From NCBI GenBank assembly GCA_017561885.1, contig JAFZBF010000025.1, positions 1 through 57,618 of the forward strand: a DNA stretch of 57,618 nucleotides, in the 5' to 3' direction. Below, one piece after another: positions 17,295 to 27,136 of this stretch (position 1 is the stretch's first letter; every line of letters starts with the position of its first letter). Made by a program: the position numbers and the translations under genes. The notes below the pieces were generated by a model. That model searched no databases and had not been told where the DNA came from. It was given only the letters and a program-made list of their open reading frames with translations. The DNA comes from Bacteroidales bacterium (GTDB taxonomy: Bacteria > Bacteroidota > Bacteroidia > Bacteroidales > UBA932).

Positions 17295-20200
17295 ATGGTA
17301 ACTCTTTATTTACTCCTCGGACTAGTGTACAATACCCAAAACCCCCAATGGAACACAGCGCAGTATGCGCAGCAGTGGAAACAAGTAGAAAAAGCGCTTG
17401 CTGACGGCAAGCCGCAGACCGCAGCCAAGTACCTCGGCGAACTCGAAGAGATGACCCGCGCCAACGGGGATGAGCTCGAGCGCCTGGAAGTTATGAGGCA
17501 GAGGTACGACTGCCTGAGCCGCTATAACTGGAAAGAAGCCCGCGACTACTATTCCGCATATTCGGGTCTGAGAGACTCCGTGTTCAGCTCTCTCGATACC
17601 AATATCGAAAAGTATTGCAAGCATCCAAGGGTGATTATGCTCATCGCAGAGAAGATAGAGAGGCTAAAGAACGAAGAGGACGGAAAGGACGACGCGAAGC
17701 AGAGCGAAGATGTTTACAAGAACATCCGCAAGATGTGCCAGGAAGCCATCAAGGCTTTTCCGAAATCTGACCATACCCGTAGGCTGCAGGCCCTCATCGA
17801 CGATATGGATGCCCGCTGGATGAACTTCGGCGGCCCCGACAGAGGCTATCCCGGCGCAGAATTCACCTACGAGATCAACACCAACAACATCGCGTCGGCC
17901 GACTTCAAGGTCTACCGCCTCAGCGACCGGTATTCAATAGGCGACGGCGAGAAGTTCGCCAAATACGACAGCGGCTCGACCCGCTGCGTGCTGGTCGGTT
18001 CGAAGAAGATCGACACGTTCAAGAACAAATACAACATCTGGGAAACAGTAGAGACGACCTGGAAGTTCGACGAAGAAGGTCTCTATATCGTAAAGCTTGT
18101 CTCTGCCGACAAGTCGGCGTACCATTATGTCTATATCAGCCGCGTGGCAGTGGCCCTTCGCGAGGTGGACGGCAAATACGAAGTATATGCAGCAGATGCT
18201 GTCAGCGGCAAGCCCTATGACAAGCTGACCGTCACAGCCTACCGCGACGGCCGCGGCAAGGGAACATTCCTGTCGCCGGTGATCTTCTCCGCGAAGGAAT
18301 ATGCCCAGAACGGCTTCACTCCCCTCAGCCAGAAGCTCTACGAGTCTCCTGAGAACTACGGATATTTCTACGTGACTGCCGACGGCGACAGCTTCACCAG
18401 CCCTATGGGCGTCAACAGGCCGTACATCAGGCACTATGAGCGCGAGATAAGCCAGGAAGGAGTATATATCTACACCGACCGCAGGCTCTACAAGCCTTCC
18501 GACGAAATACAGTTCAAGGTCGTCGCCTTCCGTTCCAACGGCAAGGAGGGCGAGGTTCTCGAAGGCAAGAAACTGGAAGTTGAACTCTACGCTCCGGCGG
18601 AGAGCAAGCCAGTGGCAACGGTGAAAGTCGTCACCAATGCCTACGGCTCGGCCAGCGGCTCGTTCACGATTCCCGAGGGAAGCCGCAACGGAAGCTATTC
18701 CATCCGCACCGACTATGGCGGCACGAGCGTGCGAGTTGAAGAATACACCACTCCCGACTTCTATCTCGAGATGCCTGTCCTCGAAGGCCTCTACACCTTC
18801 GACGACATCATCACCCAGACCGGAGAGGTAAAGGGATATGCAGGCATCGCGATGGCTGGTGCGAAGGTTGAATATACCGTCCGCCGCCAGCCTCACTGGA
18901 GGGTATGGCGAATGGGCAATGTTACCGGGTGGAAGACCATAGACGAAGGCAGCGTCACTGCCGATGCCGACGGCCGCTTCGCCATCTCCTTCAAGGCAGA
19001 AAGGCCCGAGGCTCCCGAGGATGATGACGACGTCAGCGCATCGTTCCTCGTTGAGGTGAAGGTGACCGACCGCCAGGGAGAGACCCACGAGGCTTCGCAG
19101 AGCGTGATGGTGGCCGATATCCCGCTGCAGCTCAGCACCGCTTTCGCCAGCGAAGTGACAGTCAATGACACTGTCATCGCAGTAAACCGCGACGTCGAGA
19201 AATATATCCTTATAAACGGTACCAACCGCAACGGCATACCCCAGACGGTGGACGGATCATTCCGCCTGCTCAGCGACGGCAAGGTGCTCTCCGAAGGCGA
19301 CTTCACTACAGGCAAGAAACGCGACCTCGACTTCAGCAGCCTGCCTTCAGGCAGCTACAGGCTGGAATATCAGGTGATCTGGCGCGGCCGCACCATCTCC
19401 GGCAACAGGGAAGTGGCTCTGTTCTCGCCTTCCGACACCAAGGTTCCGGTTGAGAGCAAGCTGTTCTTCTATCCAATCGAGACCGAAGGTGGAATTGAGT
19501 TCTTTGTCGGAACGACTGAGGAAGACCTCTACATCGAGGTGGAACTCTTCGACCGCGACCTCAAACTCTATCGGATGCCCCTCCACCTGAAAAACGAGGC
19601 CCGCAGGATAAGCCTGCCTTACCTCGACAAATACAACGACTGCGTGGAACTGTCGCTGTTCACGATACGCGACCAGAAGCAATATCACGAAACATACACC
19701 TTCAAACGTCCGGTGAGCCCCGTGAAGTTCGACCTGCAGATCGAGTCGTTCCGCGACCGCACAGCTCCCGAGACCGAAGAGAGCTTCATAGTGAAAGGCC
19801 CGGCCAGCGAGCTGACGGTGTCGATCTTCGACGTCACCACTGACCGCTACGGCGCCAACCGTTTCAACTTCTCTCCCTTCCAGGCTTATTATACCAGCAG
19901 TCCTTACATCTCTACCAACCTTCCGGAAGGCCGCGGCAGGGTATATGGCGAGACGGTGGTGATTGGATATGGTTCAACCAGAGGAGGGCTGCTGCGCCGA
20001 GTCTCATCGATGAACACCATGGCCAAGAATGAGGCGATGGTTATGGACGATATGATGGTGCTTGAGGAAGCGGCAGTTGCTCCGATGGGATTCGATTCTG
20101 CTGCGGAACAAGAGGAAGAGGGCGCTGAGCAGGCCGATGTCCGCAGCGATTTCGGCGAGACCATAGCGTTTTACCCGCATATCACCATAGGAGACGACGG

Positions 20201-22049
20201 CAAGGTTGAGGTGAAATACACCACCCGCCAGGCCTTCGGCACTTTCAGGGTGATGGTCCTGGCTCACGACAAGAATCTGCACAGCGGCTCTGCCGAGCAG
20301 AAGTTCATAGTCCAGAAAGAGCTGATGGTGATGCCTTCGCTCCCTCTGTTCGCCACCGAAGGTGACAAGATCACCCTCAAGAGCGTCGTGGCCAATGTCA
20401 GCGGCCGCGAGCTGAAAGGCACCGCCCACATCGCCTTCGAGGACGCAGTCACCGGCAAGAAGATTGACCTCGGCACCAAGGACAAGAAGGTGACCCTGGC
20501 CGCAGGTGCTCAGAGCGAACTGGAGTGGACCGTGACAATTCCTGCTGCCGAAAGGATTTTCGTGACCATCGACGTCACTGCCGACGGCATCTCAGACGGC
20601 GAGAAGAACGCGATCGAGATCGTACCGCAGGTGCAGGAGATTACAGAGACCGCTTCATTCATCCTCGGAGGGCCTCACGGCCGAAGCTATTATGAGCGTC
20701 AGCTCCGCGACCGCATCGGTGCAAAGGATGCGGTTGTAAGGTATGAGGAATACGGCACTCTCGATGCAGTCCGTGCCGCCTTAACCGCCCCGGAGCGTCC
20801 CGCCAATGACAATTTCATCAGCTGGCTGGATGTAATATACGTATCACAGGCAAGGCAGAAGATAGGCGAGACGGTGGACAAGGACCTCACAGATGCCGCC
20901 GTGAAAAAGATCATCTCCCTGCAGCACTCAGACGGCAGCTTCAGCTGGTTCCCGTGCATGTACGGTTCAGATGTCCTCACGATGCTCTTTGCCGAGAAGA
21001 TGAGCCAGCTCGACCGTATGGGAGTGCGTCCGGCAGGTCTCGATGCCAGCGTCCGCAAGGCCGTCAAGTATATAGACAGCCGCATTGCTTCGATTGCAGA
21101 CAACAAGAACTGGAAATGGACTTCCCTGATCGACTACTTCGCCGTCCGCAGCCTCTATCCGGACATCCAGATGCCCGCAAAGGTGAAGGACGCATTCAAC
21201 AAATACCTCACTGCTTCCGAGAAGGACTGGCAGACCACATCGATCCTTGCCAAGGCACAGCTCACCAACACTCTGCTGCGCACCAAAGGCACCGATTTCT
21301 GGCGCAGCACCTTCGACGGCCGCATCAAGACCCTCACCGAGTCGCTGCTCGACCACGCTGTGGTCAACAGGACCGTGGGCTGCTACTTCCCCAACGCGGT
21401 TATGCCTTTCCGCGGCTTGATGAGCACCGAAGTCTATGCCCACGCAGAGCTTCAGGAACTGTTCTTCAAGCTCGGCGAGAAGGAAATGGTCACCGCGCTC
21501 CAGCAGTGGCTGCTGCTCCAGAAGCACAACCAGGCCTGGGAGAGCAATATGGCCACCGCCGACGCGGTGTTCGCGCTGCTTACCCACGAAGCTGAAGACC
21601 TGCGTCTGGGCGCCGTCTACTACACCTACAAGGCTCCGATGCAGCAGGTGAAGGAGTTCTCAAACGATATGTCTGTCAAGAGGAGTTTCTGGCGTGACGG
21701 CAAGGAGCTTGCCGAGGGCGACGTGCTCCACGTGGGCGACCGCATAGAGGTGCGCTACGACCTGTGGAACGGCGAGAACCGCTCGTTCGTACAGGTTCAT
21801 GCTATGCGCCCGGCCTGCTTCTATCCGGTGGACGAGCGTTCATACGGCTCATCTTACTTCTACAAGGAGCAGACGGCTACCGGCACCGAGTATTACTACC
21901 AGCTGCTGCCAGAGGAAGACACACGGCTCACAGAGTCATTCTACGTGACTCAGGAGGGTGTGTTCAACAAGGGTCTTGTGGAGATCGAGTCGCTCTACGC
22001 TCCCGAATACAGGGGACATACTGCAGGCGGTACCTTCAGGAGTGAGTAG
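17295..22049 (+). CDS. Alpha-2-macroglobulin-like protein without thioester
   Basis: 1584 aa. It carries the macroglobulin MG2 signature YTDRRLYKPSDEIQFK (about residue 395) and the A2M-domain segment VEVKYTTRQAFGTFRVMV (about 970-990), then a helical thioester-domain-like C-terminal half. The CxEQ thioester is absent, so covalent protease trapping as in E. coli YfhM is unlikely. A Met- and acid-rich stretch (about 903-955: NTMAKNEAMVMDDMMVLEEA and on) lies where a protease-sensitive bait region would be. Upstream in-frame DNA reaches a stop codon within 9 bp, fixing the ATG at 17295. The N-terminus is only weakly hydrophobic (MVTLYLLLGLVYN), so export is uncertain. Its 3' end overlaps murA by 14 bp. 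Confidence 0.85.
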   Translation: MVTLYLLLGLVYNTQNPQWNTAQYAQQWKQVEKALADGKPQTAAKYLGELEEMTRANGDELERLEVMRQRYDCLSRYNWKEARDYYSAYSGLRDSVFSSLDTNIEKYCKHPRVIMLIAEKIERLKNEEDGKDDAKQSEDVYKNIRKMCQEAIKAFPKSDHTRRLQALIDDMDARWMNFGGPDRGYPGAEFTYEINTNNIASADFKVYRLSDRYSIGDGEKFAKYDSGSTRCVLVGSKKIDTFKNKYNIWETVETTWKFDEEGLYIVKLVSADKSAYHYVYISRVAVALREVDGKYEVYAADAVSGKPYDKLTVTAYRDGRGKGTFLSPVIFSAKEYAQNGFTPLSQKLYESPENYGYFYVTADGDSFTSPMGVNRPYIRHYEREISQEGVYIYTDRRLYKPSDEIQFKVVAFRSNGKEGEVLEGKKLEVELYAPAESKPVATVKVVTNAYGSASGSFTIPEGSRNGSYSIRTDYGGTSVRVEEYTTPDFYLEMPVLEGLYTFDDIITQTGEVKGYAGIAMAGAKVEYTVRRQPHWRVWRMGNVTGWKTIDEGSVTADADGRFAISFKAERPEAPEDDDDVSASFLVEVKVTDRQGETHEASQSVMVADIPLQLSTAFASEVTVNDTVIAVNRDVEKYILINGTNRNGIPQTVDGSFRLLSDGKVLSEGDFTTGKKRDLDFSSLPSGSYRLEYQVIWRGRTISGNREVALFSPSDTKVPVESKLFFYPIETEGGIEFFVGTTEEDLYIEVELFDRDLKLYRMPLHLKNEARRISLPYLDKYNDCVELSLFTIRDQKQYHETYTFKRPVSPVKFDLQIESFRDRTAPETEESFIVKGPASELTVSIFDVTTDRYGANRFNFSPFQAYYTSSPYISTNLPEGRGRVYGETVVIGYGSTRGGLLRRVSSMNTMAKNEAMVMDDMMVLEEAAVAPMGFDSAAEQEEEGAEQADVRSDFGETIAFYPHITIGDDGKVEVKYTTRQAFGTFRVMVLAHDKNLHSGSAEQKFIVQKELMVMPSLPLFATEGDKITLKSVVANVSGRELKGTAHIAFEDAVTGKKIDLGTKDKKVTLAAGAQSELEWTVTIPAAERIFVTIDVTADGISDGEKNAIEIVPQVQEITETASFILGGPHGRSYYERQLRDRIGAKDAVVRYEEYGTLDAVRAALTAPERPANDNFISWLDVIYVSQARQKIGETVDKDLTDAAVKKIISLQHSDGSFSWFPCMYGSDVLTMLFAEKMSQLDRMGVRPAGLDASVRKAVKYIDSRIASIADNKNWKWTSLIDYFAVRSLYPDIQMPAKVKDAFNKYLTASEKDWQTTSILAKAQLTNTLLRTKGTDFWRSTFDGRIKTLTESLLDHAVVNRTVGCYFPNAVMPFRGLMSTEVYAHAELQELFFKLGEKEMVTALQQWLLLQKHNQAWESNMATADAVFALLTHEAEDLRLGAVYYTYKAPMQQVKEFSNDMSVKRSFWRDGKELAEGDVLHVGDRIEVRYDLWNGENRSFVQVHAMRPACFYPVDERSYGSSYFYKEQTATGTEYYYQLLPEEDTRLTESFYVTQEGVFNKGLVEIESLYAPEYRGHTAGGTFRSE

Positions 22050-23361
22050 GTGCGTCGTTGATGCGGCGTATCTTCGCACCGAGGGCTGACAGCCTTTCTT
22101 CGATGTTTTCGTAACCGCGGTCGATCTGTTCGACATTGTGGATGATGCTCCTGCCTTCTGCGCCGAGAGCTGCGATCAGCAGCGCGATACCGGCGCGGAT
22201 GTCAGGAGACGTCATTTCGCGGCCCTTCAGCTGACGGGTGTGGTTGTGTCCGATGACTACGGCCCTGTGCGGGTCGCAGAGGATGATCTGGGCTCCCATG
22301 TCGATCAGCTTGTCTACGAAGAAGAGACGGCTCTCGAACATTTTCTGGTGGATGAGCACGCTCCCTTTCGACTGGGTGGCCACGACCAGCATAACGCTGA
22401 GCAGGTCGGGGGTGAGACCCGGCCAGGGCGCGTCGGCGATCTTGAGGATCGAGCCGTCGATGTAGGTTTCCACTGCGTTCTGCTTCTGGGCGGGGATGTA
22501 GATGTCGTCGCCTTTCTGGATGATCTTTATGCCGAGCCTGCGGAAGCTGTCGGGGATGATGCCGAGGTTTTTGTACGAGACGTTCTTGATGGTGAGCTCG
22601 CTGCAGGTCATTGCGGCCATACCGATGAAACTGCCGACTTCGATCATGTCCGGCAGGATGGTGTGGCTGGCTCCGTGGAGCGTCTCAACCCCGTCGATGG
22701 TAAGCAGGTTCGAGCCGATGCCTTCGATGTGCGCTCCCATGCCCACCAGCATTCTGCACAGCTGCTGCACGTACGGTTCGCAGGCTGCATTGTAGATGAC
22801 GGTACGTCCGTGGGCCATCACTGCTGCCATGATGATGTTGGCCGTGCCGGTGACTGAAGCTTCCGACAGCAGGATGTCAGCACCCTTGAGATGCTTTGCC
22901 GTAATGATGTAGGCGGCTTTTTCTGTGTCGTAGACGGCTTTGGCTCCGAGTTTGGCAAATCCTTCGAAATGGGTGTCGAGGTGGCGGCGTCCAATCTTGT
23001 CCCCGCCGGGCTTGGCGGCGATGGCATAGCCGATGCGGGACAACAGTGGGCCGACAAGCATAACCGAACCTCGCAGCGCGGCGTTGTCGTTGCGGAATTT
23101 CTCGCTGCGGAGGAATTCCATGTCGATGTCTTCCGCCCGGAAAGACCATCTTTTCTCACCGGCCTTCTCAACCTTGCAGCCCATATCCTGCAGCAACCCG
23201 ATCAGGTTCCTGACATCGGCGATGTCGGGGACGTTGTCGATGATGACTTCGTCTCTGGTGAGCAGGGTTGCGCACAGCACCTGCAGCGCTTCGTTCTTCG
23301 CCCCCTGGGGAGTGATTTCGCCGTGCAGGGAATGTCCACCTTCTATTTCAAAAGATGCCAT
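22036..23361 (-). CDS. murA: UDP-N-acetylglucosamine 1-carboxyvinyltransferase with active-site Asp
   Basis: First committed enzyme of peptidoglycan synthesis, which transfers enolpyruvate from PEP to UDP-GlcNAc (441 aa). The N-terminus has GAKNEALQVL, the UDP-sugar and PEP loop region. The active-site loop reads KPGGDKIGRRHLDTHFEG: residue 121 is Asp where E. coli MurA has Cys115 (PGGCAIG). A Cys-to-Asp change at this position is known to give intrinsic fosfomycin resistance while preserving activity. Divergent from dusB. Confidence 0.95.
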   Translation of the reverse strand: MASFEIEGGHSLHGEITPQGAKNEALQVLCATLLTRDEVIIDNVPDIADVRNLIGLLQDMGCKVEKAGEKRWSFRAEDIDMEFLRSEKFRNDNAALRGSVMLVGPLLSRIGYAIAAKPGGDKIGRRHLDTHFEGFAKLGAKAVYDTEKAAYIITAKHLKGADILLSEASVTGTANIIMAAVMAHGRTVIYNAACEPYVQQLCRMLVGMGAHIEGIGSNLLTIDGVETLHGASHTILPDMIEVGSFIGMAAMTCSELTIKNVSYKNLGIIPDSFRRLGIKIIQKGDDIYIPAQKQNAVETYIDGSILKIADAPWPGLTPDLLSVMLVVATQSKGSVLIHQKMFESRLFFVDKLIDMGAQIILCDPHRAVVIGHNHTRQLKGREMTSPDIRAGIALLIAALGAEGRSIIHNVEQIDRGYENIEERLSALGAKIRRINDAPTHS

Positions 23362-23388
23362 GTTGAAATACTGTTAATATTTATTATC

Positions 23389-23396
23389 CAAAGATA
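23389..23396 (-). promoter_or_regulatory. Promoter -7 box of murA
   Basis: TATCTTTG on the minus strand, 27 bp before the murA ATG. Back to back with the dusB box, with 2 bp between them. Confidence 0.6.
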
Positions 23397-23398
23397 AT

Positions 23399-23406
23399 TA
23401 TTTTTG
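23399..23406 (+). promoter_or_regulatory. Promoter -7 box of dusB
   Basis: TATTTTTG, ending only 5 bp before the dusB ATG at 23412. The transcript is therefore predicted to be leaderless or nearly so. Confidence 0.5.
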
Positions 23407-23411
23407 CTCTT

Positions 23412-24386
23412 ATGAAAATCGGTGACGTCGATTTAGGCTCCAAACCCCTCCTGCTGGCTCCTATGGAGGATGTGACAGACGTGTCATTTAGGTATGTCTG
23501 CAAGAAATTCGGCGCCGATATGATGTACACCGAGTTCATATCTTCCGACGGTCTTGTCCGCGATGCCGCAGGCTGTATTGCCAAGATGGTGATTTACGAC
23601 TACGAGCGACCCATCGGGATGCAGGTATACGGCAACATTCCTGATGCTATGGTGGAATCGGCAAGGCGTATGGACGAGGCAGGGGCTGACGTGATCGACA
23701 TTAATTTCGGCTGTCCGGTGAGCAAGATAGCCCGCCGCGGGGCCGGGAGCGGGATGATGAAGGAGCCCGACAAGATGGTGGATATCACCCGCCGTATAGT
23801 GGATGCCGTGAAGAGGCCGGTGACGGTGAAAACCCGCCTGGGATGGGACGCGAATTCGAAGATAATAGTGGAACTGGCCGAGAGGCTTCAGGACGCAGGG
23901 ATTTCCGCGCTGACCATTCATGGCCGTACCCGCTGCCAGATGTACAAGGGTGAGGCAGACTGGACGCTTATCGGTGAGGTCAAAAACAATCCCCGTATGC
24001 ACATCCCAATCATCGGGAACGGTGACATCAAGACCCCTCAGGACGCTGCGAACGCTTTCGACCGTTACGGTGTGGACGGTGTGATGATCGGCCGCGCCAG
24101 TTTCGGACATCCCTGGATTTTCAAGGAGATCCGGCATTATCTCGAAACCGGAGAAGAGCTGCCGCCGATGTCGGTTGCCGACAGGGTGGCGCTCGCCAAG
24201 GAACATCTGGCAAAGTCTATCGAGGTCAAGGGTGAACGCACCGGTATCCTCGAGATGCGCCGGCATATGAGCTGTTATTTCAAGTCGCTGAGCAACTTCA
24301 AGGAAACAAGACTTAAATTAGTGACATCTTTGGATGTCGATGAGATAAATTCCATTCTGGACTATATACAAGATAACTGGGGGTAA
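23412..24386 (+). CDS. dusB: tRNA-dihydrouridine synthase
   Basis: FMN/NADPH enzyme that reduces uridine in tRNA D-loops (324 aa). The TIM barrel shows LAPMEDVTDVSFR at the start, the catalytic Cys101 in NFGCPVSKIARRGAGSGMM, KTRLGWDANSK, ALTIHGRTRCQMYKGEADW and IGNGDIKTPQDA. Length and motifs fit the DusB branch. It is followed 9 bp later by lpxK on the same strand, probably one transcript. Confidence 0.93.
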   Translation: MKIGDVDLGSKPLLLAPMEDVTDVSFRYVCKKFGADMMYTEFISSDGLVRDAAGCIAKMVIYDYERPIGMQVYGNIPDAMVESARRMDEAGADVIDINFGCPVSKIARRGAGSGMMKEPDKMVDITRRIVDAVKRPVTVKTRLGWDANSKIIVELAERLQDAGISALTIHGRTRCQMYKGEADWTLIGEVKNNPRMHIPIIGNGDIKTPQDAANAFDRYGVDGVMIGRASFGHPWIFKEIRHYLETGEELPPMSVADRVALAKEHLAKSIEVKGERTGILEMRRHMSCYFKSLSNFKETRLKLVTSLDVDEINSILDYIQDNWG

Positions 24387-24395
24387 CAAAGACAA

Positions 24396-25436
24396 ATGTC
24401 AGATTTTGTAAACAAGGTTCTTCTTTTCCCTTACTATGCGGTGCTGGCAGCGCGCAACCGCGCTTATGACAAGGGCCGCCGCAAAGTTATGGACTACAGG
24501 TTCTTCGGTGACAGGGTCATTTCTATGGGCAACATAGCTATGGGAGGTACAGGCAAGACTCCGCACGTGGAGATGTTCATAAGGCATTTCCTTGCCGAAG
24601 GGAAAACTGTGGCCGTAGTGTCGAGAGGTTACAAGCGCAAGACCAAGGAGCCGATAGAGGTTTCTGTGGATTCATCCGCACTGGAGGTGGGTGACGAGCC
24701 TGTCCAGATCAAGCGCAAGTTCCCCCAGGTCCAGGTTTTCGTCGACAAGAAGCGCGAAGTCCCCACAGAACAGCTTATCAATCCTCCCCTCGGTACGCCT
24801 GTCGACATCGTCCTGCTCGACGACGCCCACCAGTACCGCAAGCTTATTCCGGGCAGGTCCATCGTCCTTATCGACTACAGCAAGCCTGTATTCAAGGACA
24901 GCCTGTTCCCGTTCGGAAGGCTGCGTGACCTGCCGACACAGATCAAGCGTGCCGACACCATAATAATAACCCGCAGCCCGGCCTGGCTTGACGAGTGGCA
25001 GAAGGAAAAAGTCATCTCCGCAAACCGCATCAACCAGAACCAGAAGGTATTCTTCACGACGGTGGACTATCTCAAGCCGGTCAAGGTGTTCGAAGATGCT
25101 GACGGCAGGTTCATATACAGTCAGGAGTGCATCCTCTTCACAGGCATCGCCGACTCCACGGAGCTCCGCAACTATCTCACCACGCGCTATGCCGAGATCT
25201 ACGAGGTGAAATACCCCGACCATCATTTCTATACGAAGAACGACATAAAGACTCTCGCCCGTCTGGCCAAAAAATATCCCGCTGCGGTCCTGCTCACGAC
25301 GGAGAAGGACGCACAGCGGTTATTTCTTGTCGAAGAGGCCTGCAAGGCCATCAGCACCCGTCTCTTCTATGTACCTATAGAGACCAGGCTGATTGAAGGG
25401 GAGAGCGACCTACTTCTCTACAAAAGTCACAATTGA
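24396..25436 (+). CDS. lpxK: Tetraacyldisaccharide 4'-kinase
   Basis: Inner-membrane P-loop kinase that phosphorylates the 4' position of the lipid A disaccharide (346 aa). The LpxK Walker A is [16 protein letters not shown] (45-60). [12 protein letters not shown] follows, with the N-terminal amphipathic/hydrophobic helix [16 protein letters not shown]. Its last 27 bp overlap the 3' end of the GH51 gene on the other strand. Confidence 0.95.
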   Translation: MSDFVNKVLLFPYYAVLAARNRAYDKGRRKVMDYRFFGDRVISMGNIAMGGTGKTPHVEMFIRHFLAEGKTVAVVSRGYKRKTKEPIEVSVDSSALEVGDEPVQIKRKFPQVQVFVDKKREVPTEQLINPPLGTPVDIVLLDDAHQYRKLIPGRSIVLIDYSKPVFKDSLFPFGRLRDLPTQIKRADTIIITRSPAWLDEWQKEKVISANRINQNQKVFFTTVDYLKPVKVFEDADGRFIYSQECILFTGIADSTELRNYLTTRYAEIYEVKYPDHHFYTKNDIKTLARLAKKYPAAVLLTTEKDAQRLFLVEEACKAISTRLFYVPIETRLIEGESDLLLYKSHN

Positions 25437-26981
25437 GTGAGCCGGAATCCTGAAGGTCAGGGTTGACCCGTCGACGCTGAAGCTGCTGAATGCTGCGGTG
25501 CCGACTTTCTCCGGATTGTCGAAGGAGTTGTAGTCCTTGATGTCCGGACTGTTCAGGATTTCTGCGGTGAAGGCCTTGCCGCTTGCACCGAGGTTTACTG
25601 TAACGTCTACATCGTTGTCAAGGTTGACGTTGGTCACAGAGATGCTGAGCTTGCCGGCATCTGATATTGAGGTGGTCGAGCTGATGGCGTGAACTTCTGC
25701 CAGTTTGCCGTCGGCAGCCTTCAGAAGGTCGGACTTCACTTCGGCCGGAACGTATTTGTTCTGCCTGTGGGTGTTGTACATCTTGTACACAAAGTATGTC
25801 GGAGTCTTGACCATCTTGTCGTCCTGGGTGAGGAGCATGGCCTGCAGCACGTTGACCATCTGGGCGATGTTGGTCATGTTGATGCGCTCGGTGTATTTGT
25901 GGAAGATGTCGAAGGTGGTAGCAGCCACTACGGCGTCGCGCATCGTGTTCTGCTGGAAGAGGTGGCCGGGGTTGGTGCCGGGCTCTACGTCCCACCATGT
26001 GCCCCATTCGTCGATGAGCAGCTTTATGTGGTTCTCAGGGTCGTACTTGTCCATGATGGCGATGTGCTTCTGGATGACGGGCTCGATACCCATCGACTTG
26101 CCGACGGTCCAGTAGTAGAAGTCCTCGTCGAAGTCGGTGGCAGATCCGTGGTTGGGCCAGCTGAAGTCTGTAGAATAGTAGTGGACGCCGACGCCGTCCA
26201 TCTGCTGGCCGATGCCTGACATAAGCACCTCGGTCCAGTTGTAGTCATAGTCGGAAGCTCCGCTGGCTATCTTGAACAGGTGGTTTCCGCCATAGTCGCG
26301 GCAGTACTCTGCATAGCGGCGGTATTCTCCTGCATAGTATTCGGGAGTCATCTGGCCGCCGCAGCCCCAGCTTTCGTTGCCGACACCGAGGTATTTTACC
26401 TTCCAGGGCTCCTTGCGGCCGTTCTTTGCCCTGAGGTCGGCCCATTTGCCGCCGTCAGCTGTCATATAGAGCACCCAGTTGGCAAGCTCCTGGACGCTTC
26501 CGCTGCCGACATTGCCGCTGATATAGGGTTCGCATCCCAGCATCTCACAGAGGTTGAGGAACTCGTGGGTTCCGAAGCTGTTGTTCTCCACGGTGCCTCC
26601 CCAGGAAGAGTTGACCATCGTGGGGCGGTTGTCGCCGATTCCGTCCTCCCAGTGGTAGTAGTCTGCGAAGCATCCTCCCGGCCAGCGGATCACAGGGACT
26701 TTCAGCTCGCGGAGTGCCTCGAGCACGTCGTTGCGATAGCCGTCCGTGTTGGGGATGGATGAATTCTTGCCCACCCAGATGCCGCCGTAGATGCCGGATC
26801 CGAGGTGTTCTGCAAACTGGCCGTATAGTTCGTCAGGAATGACGTTTACAGCCTTGTCGGGATGGATGGTGATGGTTGCTTTGTTTGTCGCTTCAGCGGG
26901 TGCTTTGCCGCCGTTGCTGCCGCAGGATGCGAGCGCGATGCAGGCGACAGCAGCCATAGATGCTAGAATGAGTCGTTTCAT
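25410..26981 (-). CDS. GH51 alpha-L-arabinofuranosidase, lipoprotein
   Basis: Retaining arabinofuranosidase that releases L-arabinose side chains from arabinoxylan, arabinan and related glycans (523 aa from this start). I choose the ATG at 26981 because it begins a clean lipoprotein signal ([20 protein letters not shown], Cys20); an ATG 8 codons upstream (27005) would put MVRKPQTT in front. The acid/base is Glu203 in [13 protein letters not shown] and the nucleophile Glu325 in [33 protein letters not shown] is the family's substrate-binding segment. It works extracellularly or in the periplasm. Confidence 0.93.
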   Translation of the reverse strand: MKRLILASMAAVACIALASCGSNGGKAPAEATNKATITIHPDKAVNVIPDELYGQFAEHLGSGIYGGIWVGKNSSIPNTDGYRNDVLEALRELKVPVIRWPGGCFADYYHWEDGIGDNRPTMVNSSWGGTVENNSFGTHEFLNLCEMLGCEPYISGNVGSGSVQELANWVLYMTADGGKWADLRAKNGRKEPWKVKYLGVGNESWGCGGQMTPEYYAGEYRRYAEYCRDYGGNHLFKIASGASDYDYNWTEVLMSGIGQQMDGVGVHYYSTDFSWPNHGSATDFDEDFYYWTVGKSMGIEPVIQKHIAIMDKYDPENHIKLLIDEWGTWWDVEPGTNPGHLFQQNTMRDAVVAATTFDIFHKYTERINMTNIAQMVNVLQAMLLTQDDKMVKTPTYFVYKMYNTHRQNKYVPAEVKSDLLKAADGKLAEVHAISSTTSISDAGKLSISVTNVNLDNDVDVTVNLGASGKAFTAEILNSPDIKDYNSFDNPEKVGTAAFSSFSVDGSTLTFRIPAHSIVTFVEK

Positions 26982-27044
26982 AGTAGTTTGGGGTTTACGG
27001 ACCATAAAAATACGAAAAAGAACGTTATAAACAGAATTATATAA

Positions 27045-27075
27045 TTTGCTTGTTATGAAAAAATGGCTATCTTTG
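27045..27075 (+). promoter_or_regulatory. Promoter of the rplM operon
   Basis: TTTG (27045-27048), 19 bp, then TATCTTTG (27068-27075): a perfect match to the Bacteroidota housekeeping consensus. The transcript would begin near GCAGCCCC, the same bases that begin the rplC leader, and can form a short CCCA/TGGG stem. Confidence 0.85.
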
Positions 27076-27136
27076 CAGCCCCCAAAAAAGTGGGAAATCG
27101 CAACATTTAAGTATTAACTATTTAACAATCAAGACT

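Noticed and set aside
15176..19088. Long minus-strand frames (357 and 384 codons) opposite the S9 peptidase and A2M-like genes
   Set aside because: Composition follows reversed codons of the real genes; no motifs.
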